Below are positions 54,193-62,863 of a stretch of DNA of 64,000 nucleotides, piece after piece. The notes beneath the pieces were generated by a model that was not told the DNA's origin, searched no databases, and was given only the letters and a program-made list of their open reading frames with translations. A program made the translations under genes and the position numbers. Source of the stretch: Labilibaculum sp. (GTDB lineage Bacteria > Bacteroidota > Bacteroidia > Bacteroidales > Marinifilaceae). Each line of letters begins with the position of its first letter. The stretch's first letter is position 1. The stretch lies in assembly GCA_016342745.1 (NCBI GenBank), contig JAEINT010000012.1, positions 62,001 through 126,000 on the forward strand. Direction: 5' to 3'.

Positions 54193-55851
54193 ATGAACGT
54201 CATCGAAATCAGTATGATTGAAGATTTAAAAAAATCATTACAAAAGCACTCTAATCTTAGAGAAAATATCTCTAGAGAAGAACTTATTTCTCAGGCTGTA
54301 GAAAATAAGGAAGCTATCGTAACTAACAATGGGACATTGGCTACATGGACTCCAGCACATTCAACTGGAAGAAGTCCTAAAGACACTTACATTGTTAAAA
54401 ATCCTGAAAGCGAATTGCATATTGACTGGTCTTCAGCCAATAATATCGGTATGAATCCGCAAACGTTTGCGTTAATTCTTGAAGATGCTTTAAAAGTAAT
54501 CGATGAGAAAAAAACACTATTCACAACGGACAGAGTAATTGGCGCTGATTCTAAATTTGCACTACCTGTAAAAACCATTTGCGACAAAGCCTTAAGTCAG
54601 GTATTTATAGACAACATGTTTAGACCAATACCAGAAGATCTAAACAAATCTGTTTTTGCCGACGATGAATTCTTTTTAATTGCTCTTCCTAATGATAAAT
54701 TAGATAAAGATCGTTACAAAGGTTTGGTACGAGACATGCCAAATGGAGAAACTTCTGATATTTGCGTTGTAGTGGATTTTGATAAGAAAATTGGTATTGT
54801 TTATGGTTCCTCTTACATGGGAAGTATGAAGAAACTAATGTTTACTGTCATGAATTACTATTTACCATTTAAAGGAGTGTTACCATTACACTGTTCTGCT
54901 AATGAAGGAAAAGATGGTGATTCAGCACTTCTGTTAGGTCTTTCGGGAACAGGTAAAACAACTTTATCGGCAGATCCTGAAAGAGCATTATTAGGTGATG
55001 ATGAGCACGGATGGAGTGACAATGGCATTTTCAATTTTGAAAATGGATGTTATGCAAAAATGATTGATATCAAACCAGAAAATGAGCCAGAAATTTTCAA
55101 GGCGGTTATGCACGATGCTGAGTATACAAAGCATGGTTCAATAATTGAGAATGCAATGATATACCCTAATGGAGATATCGACTTTTTTGATGCTCGCTAT
55201 ACTCCAAATTCAAGAGCTAGTTATCCATTGTCGTTCCTTGAAAACATAAAGGAAAGTTCAGTTTCTGGGCATCCAAATACGATCTTGTTCTTAACTGCTG
55301 ATGCTTATGGTGTTATTCCTCCAATTTCGAAACTGACTAAGGAACAAGCTATGCTTTGGTTCTTAATGGGATATACCTCAAAATTGGCAGGTACCGAAAC
55401 CGGAGTTACTGAGCCTCAAGCCACATTCTCTAGATTTTTTGGCCAACCTTTTATGCCTTGCAATCCTAACATTTACGCTGAAATGTTAGGTGAAAAAATG
55501 GAACAACACAACACAAATGTTTTCCTCATCAACACTGGTTGGAGCGGTGGTTCTTATGGTACTGGTTCAAGAATAAAACTAAAGTATACCAGAGCTATGG
55601 TAGATGCAGCTTTAAAGGGGAAATTAAATTCTGGAGAATTTATTGAAAACAAACTTTTCCATGTTAATGTACCTACAAGTTGTGAAGGTGTACCAACAGA
55701 AATTCTTAGTCCTGTTAACACTTGGAAAGACAAAGAACAATATCAGAAAACGGCTGAGAAATTAGCCATGAAATTTTCAAAAGACTTTGACAAATCCTAT
55801 GGTCAACAAAATCTTGATCCTAATGTAATTTCTCAATGTCCTGGTAAATAA
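54193..55851 (+). CDS. pckA: Phosphoenolpyruvate carboxykinase (ATP)
   Basis: Interconverts oxaloacetate plus ATP with PEP, CO2 and ADP, at 552 residues. Motifs: STGRSPKDTYIVKNPES, the kinase-1 loop LLGLSGTGKTTLSADPERAL, GDDEHGWSDNGIFNFENGCY (metal site), and TGVTEPQATFSRFFGQPF with NTGWSGGSYGTGSRIKL. In succinate-producing anaerobes it often runs in the carboxylating direction. The region around the start carries two LacI-type palindromes, one upstream and one inside the coding sequence. Confidence 0.97.
   Translation: MNVIEISMIEDLKKSLQKHSNLRENISREELISQAVENKEAIVTNNGTLATWTPAHSTGRSPKDTYIVKNPESELHIDWSSANNIGMNPQTFALILEDALKVIDEKKTLFTTDRVIGADSKFALPVKTICDKALSQVFIDNMFRPIPEDLNKSVFADDEFFLIALPNDKLDKDRYKGLVRDMPNGETSDICVVVDFDKKIGIVYGSSYMGSMKKLMFTVMNYYLPFKGVLPLHCSANEGKDGDSALLLGLSGTGKTTLSADPERALLGDDEHGWSDNGIFNFENGCYAKMIDIKPENEPEIFKAVMHDAEYTKHGSIIENAMIYPNGDIDFFDARYTPNSRASYPLSFLENIKESSVSGHPNTILFLTADAYGVIPPISKLTKEQAMLWFLMGYTSKLAGTETGVTEPQATFSRFFGQPFMPCNPNIYAEMLGEKMEQHNTNVFLINTGWSGGSYGTGSRIKLKYTRAMVDAALKGKLNSGEFIENKLFHVNVPTSCEGVPTEILSPVNTWKDKEQYQKTAEKLAMKFSKDFDKSYGQQNLDPNVISQCPGK
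54458..54471. promoter_or_regulatory. Second LacI-type palindrome, inside pckA
   Basis: CGCAAACGTTTGCG is a perfect 14-base palindrome within codons for PQTFA, about 490 bases from the upstream copy. It uses GC-ending codons in an AT-rich gene. Confidence 0.4.
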
Positions 55852-55856
55852 ATAAC

Positions 55857-55882
55857 AAAAGAGCCTCTTAGGAGGCTCTTTT
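55857..55882. terminator. Terminator between pckA and the NRDE gene
   Basis: GAGCCTC and GAGGCTC around TTAG, flanked by AAAA and TTTTT. It touches the stop of the convergent gene and can serve both directions. Confidence 0.88.
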
Positions 55883-56595
55883 TATTTAAAAGTATAATCT
55901 GTCAACTTCTTCATTTCAAAGTCGTAATATGACATCTGAAGCACACTCTTCTCTTTTCTTATCTGAGTTACACAAAGTGTTTTCACTTTCTCTTTTCTAT
56001 TCATCACGATCCCATTAATCGGGTCATCCTTTCCTGTTTGAGTATGAAAGTTTAAAATAGTTTCCTTAGAAAAAACGGTCGTTTTTGTCAACCAGTCATC
56101 AAACCATTTTTGACGCATACTTCTTGCACCTTTGTTATATAAGGTTGATGATGACCAGATATAAGGTTTTGCTGTATCCAATTTCCGATAATGAACCGAT
56201 ACACCATCCCATCGTACCTCTTCTAAAACTCTTTCATTTACATAGTTTAATACAATAAATGTAAATGGCTCAATATTATTAAAGGAAAAATTTGATATAA
56301 AATCTTTTACAGAAGAATAATTGCCATACTCCAAAACCATAACACCTCTACTTTTTCGATAGGGAGGTTTGTGCTCATGTTTTTCGTAGGCACCATTTAA
56401 TAAACATGAAGAAAATCCTTTCTCGTGACACATCATCCAAGTTCCCTCTGCCATTTTATCCTTTGGAAATAGAACCTTACGACTATCTATTTGATATATT
56501 TCAGGAAACAAAGCCTCTCTTAAAGGACTTTCATCTCTATTTGTTGTAAAGAAAAAGTCTTCAATACCAATGGGGATGTAGGTTAACGTGCACAT
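55882..56595 (-). CDS. NRDE-family (TANGO2-like) protein
   Basis: A 237-residue cytoplasmic protein with the family start MCTLTYIPIG and FFTTNRDESPLREA (the NRDE motif), Cys2 positioned like an N-terminal nucleophile, KDKMAEGTWMMCHEKG and SRGVMVLEYGNY. Eukaryotic TANGO2 is linked to lipid and haem handling; the bacterial role is unknown. Its start overlaps the stop of the DinB-like gene by 13 bases, so both are co-transcribed. Confidence 0.88.
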   Translation of the reverse strand: MCTLTYIPIGIEDFFFTTNRDESPLREALFPEIYQIDSRKVLFPKDKMAEGTWMMCHEKGFSSCLLNGAYEKHEHKPPYRKSRGVMVLEYGNYSSVKDFISNFSFNNIEPFTFIVLNYVNERVLEEVRWDGVSVHYRKLDTAKPYIWSSSTLYNKGARSMRQKWFDDWLTKTTVFSKETILNFHTQTGKDDPINGIVMNRKEKVKTLCVTQIRKEKSVLQMSYYDFEMKKLTDYTFK

Positions 56596-57098
56596 AAATC
56601 ATCTCTAAATCTAATGGTTGAATAAGCAACACCAAAATCTTCATTCAGCTTAATATCCGTAAATTCCTTTTCAATCGCGATTCTTATAATGGCCATATGA
56701 TGAATCGCATGCTCGATATTATAAACCAATTCTCTTTCTAAACTAGTATTTATGGCAAAACCGTCTTTTTGAAGTTTATCGTAACTCACGATCAATTTTA
56801 TTTTAGTATCATCTGTAATATGATCGAACCAATTCAAAATTTCATTGAACCTATTCACAGCTACGCACTTTTCCTTTTCTGTTCTGCTACAATGTTCTCT
56901 TTTATCGTAACTTAATTCACTTTTTTGAAGACAACTGTCTTTTAAAATATCATAGAATTCAACAATATGCCGAATGTGCTTGCCAATTGAATTATGCATC
57001 AAAAGATTTAGCGAAGCAGAATATTGCTCCTCTGATAAATCTTCGCATAAATTTATTAGCTGATTTATAATGGTTTTAGATGCTGATAAGATTTGCAT
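56583..57098 (-). CDS. DinB-like four-helix-bundle protein
   Basis: A 171-residue helical protein. SIGKHIRHIVEFYDILKD and LVYNIEHAIHHMAIIRIAIE supply the widely spaced histidines of the DinB/YfiT metal-binding fold. Members bind Zn or Ni and transfer thiols or act as hydrolases; the substrate is unknown. It overlaps the NRDE gene by 13 bases. Confidence 0.7.
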   Translation of the reverse strand: MQILSASKTIINQLINLCEDLSEEQYSASLNLLMHNSIGKHIRHIVEFYDILKDSCLQKSELSYDKREHCSRTEKEKCVAVNRFNEILNWFDHITDDTKIKLIVSYDKLQKDGFAINTSLERELVYNIEHAIHHMAIIRIAIEKEFTDIKLNEDFGVAYSTIRFRDDLCAR

Positions 57099-57263
57099 AA
57101 AAAAAATATGTATAGTTATTATTTACTTGATACAAGATATCAAATTATCAAAATAAATCATAACAAAGCATTTTATTATCGTTTGAATGTCGGTTGAATT
57201 ACAATATTCAGTACTTTGGGATTTAAAACAACATTTTCTAACAACATTTTACTTCCTCTGCCT

Positions 57264-58295
57264 ATGAAAATTAAATTTCCTTTCTATCTCTCAAAATGGT
57301 TTCACTTCGAATTTTGGCCCTTCTGGATTTTCTATTTTCCTGTGTATGGCTATGGATTGTATTTAGCAATTAAAGCTCGATCCTTTTCGTATTTTACAGC
57401 TGCTAATCCAGGGATGAAATATGGAGGTGCATTTGGAATGGATAAAATGGAAATTTTAGATTTATTAGATGCAAAATACATTCCTAAAGGCTTCTTATCA
57501 GAAAAAAGAAGTAGTGCTCCTAGCATTATTGAGCAAATGCAGAAAATGAACTTTTCTTTTCCCATTGTGTGTAAACCTAATGTTGGAGAAAGAGGAATTG
57601 GGGTTGAAAAAATTGATTCAGAAAAAGATTTGGAATCGTTTTTAAATTCACAAAACCAAGATATTCTGGTGCAAGAGTTTATCGATTTTCCAATTGAACT
57701 TGGCGTTTTCTATCATCGGTTTCCCATTTCTTTAAAAGATGGAATTACATCTATCGTTAGAAAAGAATTTCTTAGCATTACAGGTAATGGAAAAGCTAAA
57801 TTTGGTGATTTAGTGAGGGAAAACATTAGAGCTAAAGGAAGAATATCATACCTTAGAAAAAAATACAAATCCAAATGGAAACAAGTAATCCCATCGGGTA
57901 TTAGCTACAAACTTGAACCCATTGGAAACCATAATCGAGGCACAAAATTCTTAGATGGCAATCACTTGATAAACGATCAATTGGTTGCCGTTTTCAGAAA
58001 CATTTCAAAACCATTAAAAGGATACGACTATGGCCGTTTTGATATAAAAGTTAATAGCTTAGCCGATCTACAAGAAGGAAAAAACATCAAAATAATTGAG
58101 TTGAACGGAACAAACTCAGAACCTGCTCATATCTACGATCCTGACTACCCCATTTTTAAAGCGTACAAAGAAATCACAAAACACATGAAACTGATTTATG
58201 AAATCAGTAAAGAAAATAGGAAACTAGGAGTTAAACCAGAACCATTTGGTATGTTACTGAAAGGGCTTTACCAACATCTGTTTTTAAAGAAATAA
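57264..58295 (+). CDS. ATP-grasp domain protein of unknown substrate
   Basis: A 343-residue protein. An N-terminal hydrophobic segment (FWPFWIFYFPVYGYGLYLAI) suggests membrane association. The ATP-grasp part includes FPIVCKPNVGERGIGVEKID, ILVQEFIDFPIELGVFYHRF, YGRFDIKVNSL and IKIIELNGTNSEPAHIYDPD, with the late Asp and Asn-Glu residues for Mg2+. It resembles D-Ala-D-Ala ligase-like carboxylate-amine ligases, but the substrate cannot be told. ATG at 57264 is preferred; an in-frame TTG 48 bases earlier overlaps a promoter-like TACTTTG. Confidence 0.82.
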   Translation: MKIKFPFYLSKWFHFEFWPFWIFYFPVYGYGLYLAIKARSFSYFTAANPGMKYGGAFGMDKMEILDLLDAKYIPKGFLSEKRSSAPSIIEQMQKMNFSFPIVCKPNVGERGIGVEKIDSEKDLESFLNSQNQDILVQEFIDFPIELGVFYHRFPISLKDGITSIVRKEFLSITGNGKAKFGDLVRENIRAKGRISYLRKKYKSKWKQVIPSGISYKLEPIGNHNRGTKFLDGNHLINDQLVAVFRNISKPLKGYDYGRFDIKVNSLADLQEGKNIKIIELNGTNSEPAHIYDPDYPIFKAYKEITKHMKLIYEISKENRKLGVKPEPFGMLLKGLYQHLFLKK

Positions 58296-58316
58296 TGATA
58301 GCAATTGTAGTCACAA

Positions 58317-58350
58317 AAAAAGAGGTTTCCCATATGGGAAACCTCTTTTT
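58317..58350. terminator. Bidirectional terminator between ATP-grasp and FadL-type genes
   Basis: A perfect palindrome of 34 bases centred between 58333 and 58334: GAGGTTTCCCAT pairs with ATGGGAAACCTC, with A and T runs outside. Confidence 0.93.
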
Positions 58351-58367
58351 AGTTCATTGTATATTAT

Positions 58368-59672
58368 CTAGAAAGTAAATGCAATCTCTACTTCGATTTG
58401 ATTCATTTCTAACTCAATTGTTTGATTAGGAACCATATTTCCCTGCATAGCTTGAGCAGCATCAAAATCCATTGGGTTATAACCTTTTACACTTGCAGGC
58501 ATAGCATATACCAATGCAAGATGAAGAGCTTTACCAGAATCTCCAATTGTTTTTGAGCAACCAATTGTGATATGATCTTCGATTATACCAGGAGCTAAGA
58601 TATTAAACATTACTTCAGTATCAGGAACTGGCTGATCACAATGAGAATAACCACCACGGAATGTCCAAGTATCAATACCTGCATACTCCACACCAAATTT
58701 CAACACATTAATATCTTCCCATCCAAAACCTGAACCATTATCAGTTCCTAATGGAGCAAATGCAGGATCCATTGGAGTACGCATTTTATTAGATACAGAA
58801 GCAACATCAGTATAATTGATTGCTTTATAATCTGCCATTACAGCCCAATCTTCATTAATTTCATAAGCCAAACCAACAGTCCAAGTAGATGGAATATTGA
58901 AATCTCCTTGCTCAGCAAAAAGTCCAGCATAATCATCAAATTCACTCATGTATAACATGGTTTGGTAACTAGCTCCTAAATGTAAACCTTTAGCCAATTC
59001 TCCCATGTAACCAAACTTAACACCGTAACCAAAACCACTATCGTGACCATTACCGGTTAATTTAGTTGCATCACTAGACATTTGTCCAAAATTTGCTAAA
59101 CCTTTAGCTTCAAAATATTGGTAAGCTAATAATGCTGTTACACCAAAACTATGCTTCTCAGCAATTTTTCTTGAATAAGTTAAACCAACAAACATTTGAC
59201 CAAGATCTACACCAGTAGTTTCAGAACTTGTATCACCAAAAGTCATTGTAGGATAATCAGTATTCATTCCACCATTACCAAAAACAGTTGCAGAGAAACT
59301 ACTTTTCTCATTAATCATCCAGTTTGCACCCATGCTTGGCATCAAAAATAATTTTGAATCACTCTCCACATTCCCTGGCATTAAACCAAAAGTACCTGGC
59401 ATTCCAGAAGGATTACCTGTTATTGTATATTCACGATTTGGGTTAAAAAAACCAACACCAACTTGGTACTGCTTTCCAAGAAATACATGACCTGCAGGAT
59501 TACCGTTAATTAAGGAGTTTTTGTACCAAGCAATACCTGCTCCAGCTAAACCTTTATTTTGAGCGCCATATCCCACTCCAAAATACCCATCCGTTGCCTT
59601 AACGGATTGAGTCGAAAAAATTCCAGCTAGTACAAATAAGGCTGAAAAAATAATTTTAGTAGTCGTTTTCAT
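58368..59672 (-). CDS. OmpP1/FadL-family outer-membrane transporter
   Basis: A 434-residue outer-membrane barrel. A signal peptide ends ...TQSVKAT (about residue 26). The hatch start DGYFGVGYGAQNKGLAGAGI and NSLINGNPAGHVFLGKQYQV match FadL/TodX family members, and the C-terminus ends in alternating residues with final Phe. It should carry long-chain fatty acids or other hydrophobic compounds. Two palindromes lie upstream at 59755-59766 and 59789-59803. Confidence 0.9.
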   Translation of the reverse strand: MKTTTKIIFSALFVLAGIFSTQSVKATDGYFGVGYGAQNKGLAGAGIAWYKNSLINGNPAGHVFLGKQYQVGVGFFNPNREYTITGNPSGMPGTFGLMPGNVESDSKLFLMPSMGANWMINEKSSFSATVFGNGGMNTDYPTMTFGDTSSETTGVDLGQMFVGLTYSRKIAEKHSFGVTALLAYQYFEAKGLANFGQMSSDATKLTGNGHDSGFGYGVKFGYMGELAKGLHLGASYQTMLYMSEFDDYAGLFAEQGDFNIPSTWTVGLAYEINEDWAVMADYKAINYTDVASVSNKMRTPMDPAFAPLGTDNGSGFGWEDINVLKFGVEYAGIDTWTFRGGYSHCDQPVPDTEVMFNILAPGIIEDHITIGCSKTIGDSGKALHLALVYAMPASVKGYNPMDFDAAQAMQGNMVPNQTIELEMNQIEVEIAFTF

Positions 59673-60016
59673 ATTCTATTTTAATTTAGGTTTTCCATTA
59701 GGATTCATGAACAAAATACAAACTCTATAATTATCCATACATGTTTTATATCATATATCTAGATATCAATCCTATCACATCTCAAACTATCTAAATATTA
59801 GATGTTTACCAAAGTCGTTTTCATGATAGAAACACTATTTTAACCCATTGTAAATAAGACAGTTCTAAATCTAGAATTAAATCAATAACGCAACTGATAT
59901 TATCCAATTACTGCATCGATAAATGTCTATTCATTTTCCTGTTTTTCAAATGATATAGAATCAAAAAAGCCTCTCCGAAATTAATCGAAAAGGCTTTTTA
60001 TATTGGAATGCAAAAT
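59673..60016. other. Intergenic region upstream of the FadL-type gene
   Basis: No gene seen. It contains the palindromes ATATCTAGATAT (59755-59766) and ATCTAAATATTAGAT (59789-59803), and the terminator of the sulfur operon. Confidence 0.5.
59964..59999 (-). terminator. Terminator of the sulfur-respiration operon
   Basis: AAAAAGCCT and AGGCTTTTT as outer arms with partial inner pairing, and a T tract on the minus strand 17 bases after the rhodanese-like stop. Confidence 0.8.
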
Positions 60017-60637
60017 TTAACATCCCCCAGCTACTTTTTTCTTCTTTTTTCTTTTCTTGATTTTTGGTTTTACTGTAGTACTAGCTTTTGCATTTGAAAC
60101 AACTGCACTACCACCACCTAATGCCATACTAGCACCTTTACGGAAATCATACTTTGCAATTTCATCATCAGCAAGAACTGATTTTGGAGCTGTTGGATTC
60201 AAAATGGTTTCGGCCCAATAATTTAAACCTCCTTGAAGAACGTAATTGTTTTCAAATCCCAATTGTCTGGTCAACATCCATGCCTCATTAGCTTTCAGAT
60301 GTCCATTTGAATAAAACACATTCATTTTTACTCCTTGGTCAAGAAAATCTGCCCATTCTTCAGAAAGAAGATCGGCAAGTGGGATATTAATAGATCCCGG
60401 AAGATTATATTTTTCAAACTCATTTTGAGTTCGAACATCAATCAATTGAAGACTTGGATCTTTTTGAACCAACAGATCAGCAATTTCATCTGTACTTACA
60501 AATTGAGTACCCTCGCGAACCTCTTCAAGTAATTCCCCAGCGGTTAACCTGAAAGGTTTTGTTGTATTTTCTGGCACTGCAGCTATTATAATTCCTAAAG
60601 GAATTAAAACTGAGGCTAATATCAATCTCATTTTCAT
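60017..60637 (-). CDS. Exported rhodanese-like protein with Ser replacing catalytic Cys and Gly-Gly-Cys tail
   Basis: A 206-residue protein with a signal peptide (about 1-20) and a rhodanese-homology domain (about 45-145). The domain is clear from PSLQLIDVRTQNEFEKYNLP, GSINIPLADLL and QLGFENNYVLQGGLNYW. The active-site loop that normally reads YC-x-x-G-x-R reads NVFYSNGHLKAN, so Ser110 stands where the sulfur-carrying Cys should be. The C-terminus is a lysine-rich stretch (KPKIKKRKKKKKVAGGC) ending in Cys, the only cysteine in the mature protein. It ends an operon with YeeE/YedE transporters and a Psr-type reductase, so a periplasmic sulfur-handling role is inferred. Confidence 0.82.
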   Translation of the reverse strand: MKMRLILASVLIPLGIIIAAVPENTTKPFRLTAGELLEEVREGTQFVSTDEIADLLVQKDPSLQLIDVRTQNEFEKYNLPGSINIPLADLLSEEWADFLDQGVKMNVFYSNGHLKANEAWMLTRQLGFENNYVLQGGLNYWAETILNPTAPKSVLADDEIAKYDFRKGASMALGGGSAVVSNAKASTTVKPKIKKRKKKKKVAGGC

Positions 60638-60715
60638 ATGATTGTTTTTTAAGTTACCTGACCTTAAATCAAGTTAAATTAAAATCTCTTTTTAGTCAAT
60701 ATTTCTCTTCAAAAA

Positions 60716-61306
60716 TTAATACTCTTCACGTGGAAATTTCTTCTCAGCCCATTCGCCAACCCAAAACATTGCGAAAGCAACCAGTATCAATCCAAGTGCG
60801 AACACTCCTCTAGGAATATCCAATATTTCATTCATAGTTGGAGCACCAATAAAATCAGCTTTATACATTTCTTCCCACAAAGGATATCCTTCTGTAAAAA
60901 TGATGATTCCCAAAACTAAACCACCTACAAAAGCAAGTGCATCTAATTTTCCAATCGATAACGCACAAAATGCTGTACCGGGGCAAAATCCGCCAACAAT
61001 AAAACCAACTCCCATAACTGTTCCTCCAACTATAGCTGAAGTTAAGTAAGTAGGATTAACATAGATATAACTCAAATCCATCCAACCAAAAAGGCTGAAA
61101 AACAACATACCTACCATTGCTGTAATGGCCGCGGTAAAAAATACTTTTAACACAGTTGTATCGTAACCGTAAAACATACCGGCTAACTTACGACTAGAAG
61201 AGAATCCACTGGATTCTAACACAAAACCAAATCCAATTCCAATTAATAATGCAATTAATAAATTGGTGTCCGGTGAAATTATTTCATTTACAATTAATGG
61301 TGCCAT
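60716..61306 (-). CDS. YeeE/YedE sulfur transporter, second half-protein
   Basis: A 196-residue membrane protein with about five helices. GFGFVLESSGFSSSRKLAGM and GFIVGGFCPGTAFCALSIGK match the YeeE/YedE (TsuA-like) family; the Cys in GGFCPGT corresponds to a conserved thiosulfate-path cysteine. One-piece relatives are about twice this length, so this protein probably pairs with the neighbouring half encoded 26 bases upstream. Confidence 0.88.
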   Translation of the reverse strand: MAPLIVNEIISPDTNLLIALLIGIGFGFVLESSGFSSSRKLAGMFYGYDTTVLKVFFTAAITAMVGMLFFSLFGWMDLSYIYVNPTYLTSAIVGGTVMGVGFIVGGFCPGTAFCALSIGKLDALAFVGGLVLGIIIFTEGYPLWEEMYKADFIGAPTMNEILDIPRGVFALGLILVAFAMFWVGEWAEKKFPREEY

Positions 61307-61332
61307 AATTTATTTCTTTATTACATTAATAA

Positions 61333-61857
61333 TTAAATCCAATTCTTACGGAAAAAGTAAGCCAAAGCAAATGCAGTTCCAAATATAAAGGCCATGGTAA
61401 TAAATCCGCCAACGGATAAAACTGCCATTCCACTTAAGGCGGATCCACTTGTACAACCTCTTCCCAATTGAGATCCAAAACCAAATAAAATACCCCCTAG
61501 TATAGCAAACATTATTCTTCGTTTCGAAGTAATTTTTGGAGAATGTTCAACCTTAAATTTTAAACGCTTCGCAAATGCCCCTGAAAGAAAACCACCAACC
61601 AAAACGCCAATCATCTCAAAAACCAACCAAGATTTCATCGGATTACCAGGATGTGACTCATTATATTCTGAATAAAAAGCAGAGTTTTCAGCGTGAGATG
61701 GCATAACGGTATTTACCGTAGTAACCACTGCACTTTTAATAGCTCCACTTGCGCCCAGTCCTCTACCAGAAACAAAATTTGCAGCCAAAAGTACGAGACC
61801 TAGCAATACCCCACCAATATATGGATTTAGGTATTTTGTTTTTTTCACTTCGCTCAT
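61333..61857 (-). CDS. YeeE/YedE sulfur transporter, first half-protein
   Basis: A 174-residue membrane protein with about four helices. NPYIGGVLLGLVLLAANFVS, GRGLGASGAIKSAVVTTVN and GSQLGRGCTSGSALSGMAVL are family motifs; the Cys in GRGCTSG is a conserved conduit residue. Together with the next gene it would form the pseudo-symmetric channel for thiosulfate or a related anion. It follows the NrfD-type gene by 51 bases. Confidence 0.88.
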   Translation of the reverse strand: MSEVKKTKYLNPYIGGVLLGLVLLAANFVSGRGLGASGAIKSAVVTTVNTVMPSHAENSAFYSEYNESHPGNPMKSWLVFEMIGVLVGGFLSGAFAKRLKFKVEHSPKITSKRRIMFAILGGILFGFGSQLGRGCTSGSALSGMAVLSVGGFITMAFIFGTAFALAYFFRKNWI

Positions 61858-61908
61858 AATTATATTGTTTATATAGTTTTTACAGATAAATTAGATTCAC
61901 ATTAAGTA

Positions 61909-62850
61909 TTAATAAAGCCATCTACTAGCTTGTCCTGCATTCGAAATAATAAATCGAAGCATAACGCTTCCGAAAAGAACAAGAACAACTGGAATTGCAA
62001 CAGGAATTTTGTAGCCTTTCAATTCTAATCCTTCTAATATTGCTGGTACTATCATTCCTAGAACAACAACAAATCCCCAAAACGGAGCAGTGTAAGGCCC
62101 ACCTAAAAATAGATTTGCTGCATCAATTTGCACCTGCGTACTTGCAAGGAAACCCATGAACATGTGTATGATTAAGAATAATTCTATTCCAATAATCATT
62201 AAATCCAATTGAGCAAAACGCTTTCGTTCAGCGTGATTCTTAGTCATCCAAATCACAACTGCAGCTCCTGCAGATAAACCTGAAGCTAAAAACAAAGGCC
62301 CTAATATTGAAGTATTCCATAATGGTCTAGCATTAAATGCTGAAAACAGAATTCCAGTATAAATTCCAAGAATTGCAGATGAAATCAACATAACCCAAGC
62401 CAATACTTTCTTGTTTTTCTGGAAATAGCCAATCAATTCTTTGGCAAAATCGAACTTCCAATCCCACTTAGGAAATAATTCCTTTACATGAAGAGCACTC
62501 CAAATAATCGAAACTGGAGTAACCACCATTAAAGTCCACGCTCCCCACGACATTGGAGAGTCAAGACGAATGGTTGTGTACAATCTCCAAAAGTAAAGTT
62601 TATGATGTAAGTCCAAAAACAAAGCAATTAATCCGAGAACTAATGCTATTGGAGCCAACATAGGTGCAATTTTAACTGCTGTGCTGTATTCACTTTCTTT
62701 GCCTCTTAGATAATACAAAGCCGCAAAAAATAGTAATCCAGCCGCTAAACCTCCCAAAAATAAATAAGTTGGTATCTCCCAGTGCCAAACGTGTAACTGA
62801 GGATCAATTAGTGGGTTATTTCTTCCACTTATAATTATTTCTTCTCTCAT
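61909..62850 (-). CDS. NrfD/PsrC-type membrane subunit
   Basis: Membrane anchor and quinol site of a molybdopterin reductase complex, 313 residues with eight helices. QLHVWHWEIPTYLFLGGLAA, LYTTIRLDSPMSWGAWTLM and GLSAGAAVVIWMTKNHAERK are typical of NrfD/PsrC. It transfers electrons from menaquinol to the FeS subunit encoded 13 bases upstream. The complex would reduce polysulfide, thiosulfate or tetrathionate. Confidence 0.93.
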   Translation of the reverse strand: MREEIIISGRNNPLIDPQLHVWHWEIPTYLFLGGLAAGLLFFAALYYLRGKESEYSTAVKIAPMLAPIALVLGLIALFLDLHHKLYFWRLYTTIRLDSPMSWGAWTLMVVTPVSIIWSALHVKELFPKWDWKFDFAKELIGYFQKNKKVLAWVMLISSAILGIYTGILFSAFNARPLWNTSILGPLFLASGLSAGAAVVIWMTKNHAERKRFAQLDLMIIGIELFLIIHMFMGFLASTQVQIDAANLFLGGPYTAPFWGFVVVLGMIVPAILEGLELKGYKIPVAIPVVLVLFGSVMLRFIISNAGQASRWLY

Positions 62851-62863
62851 TTTGTTAGTTTTT

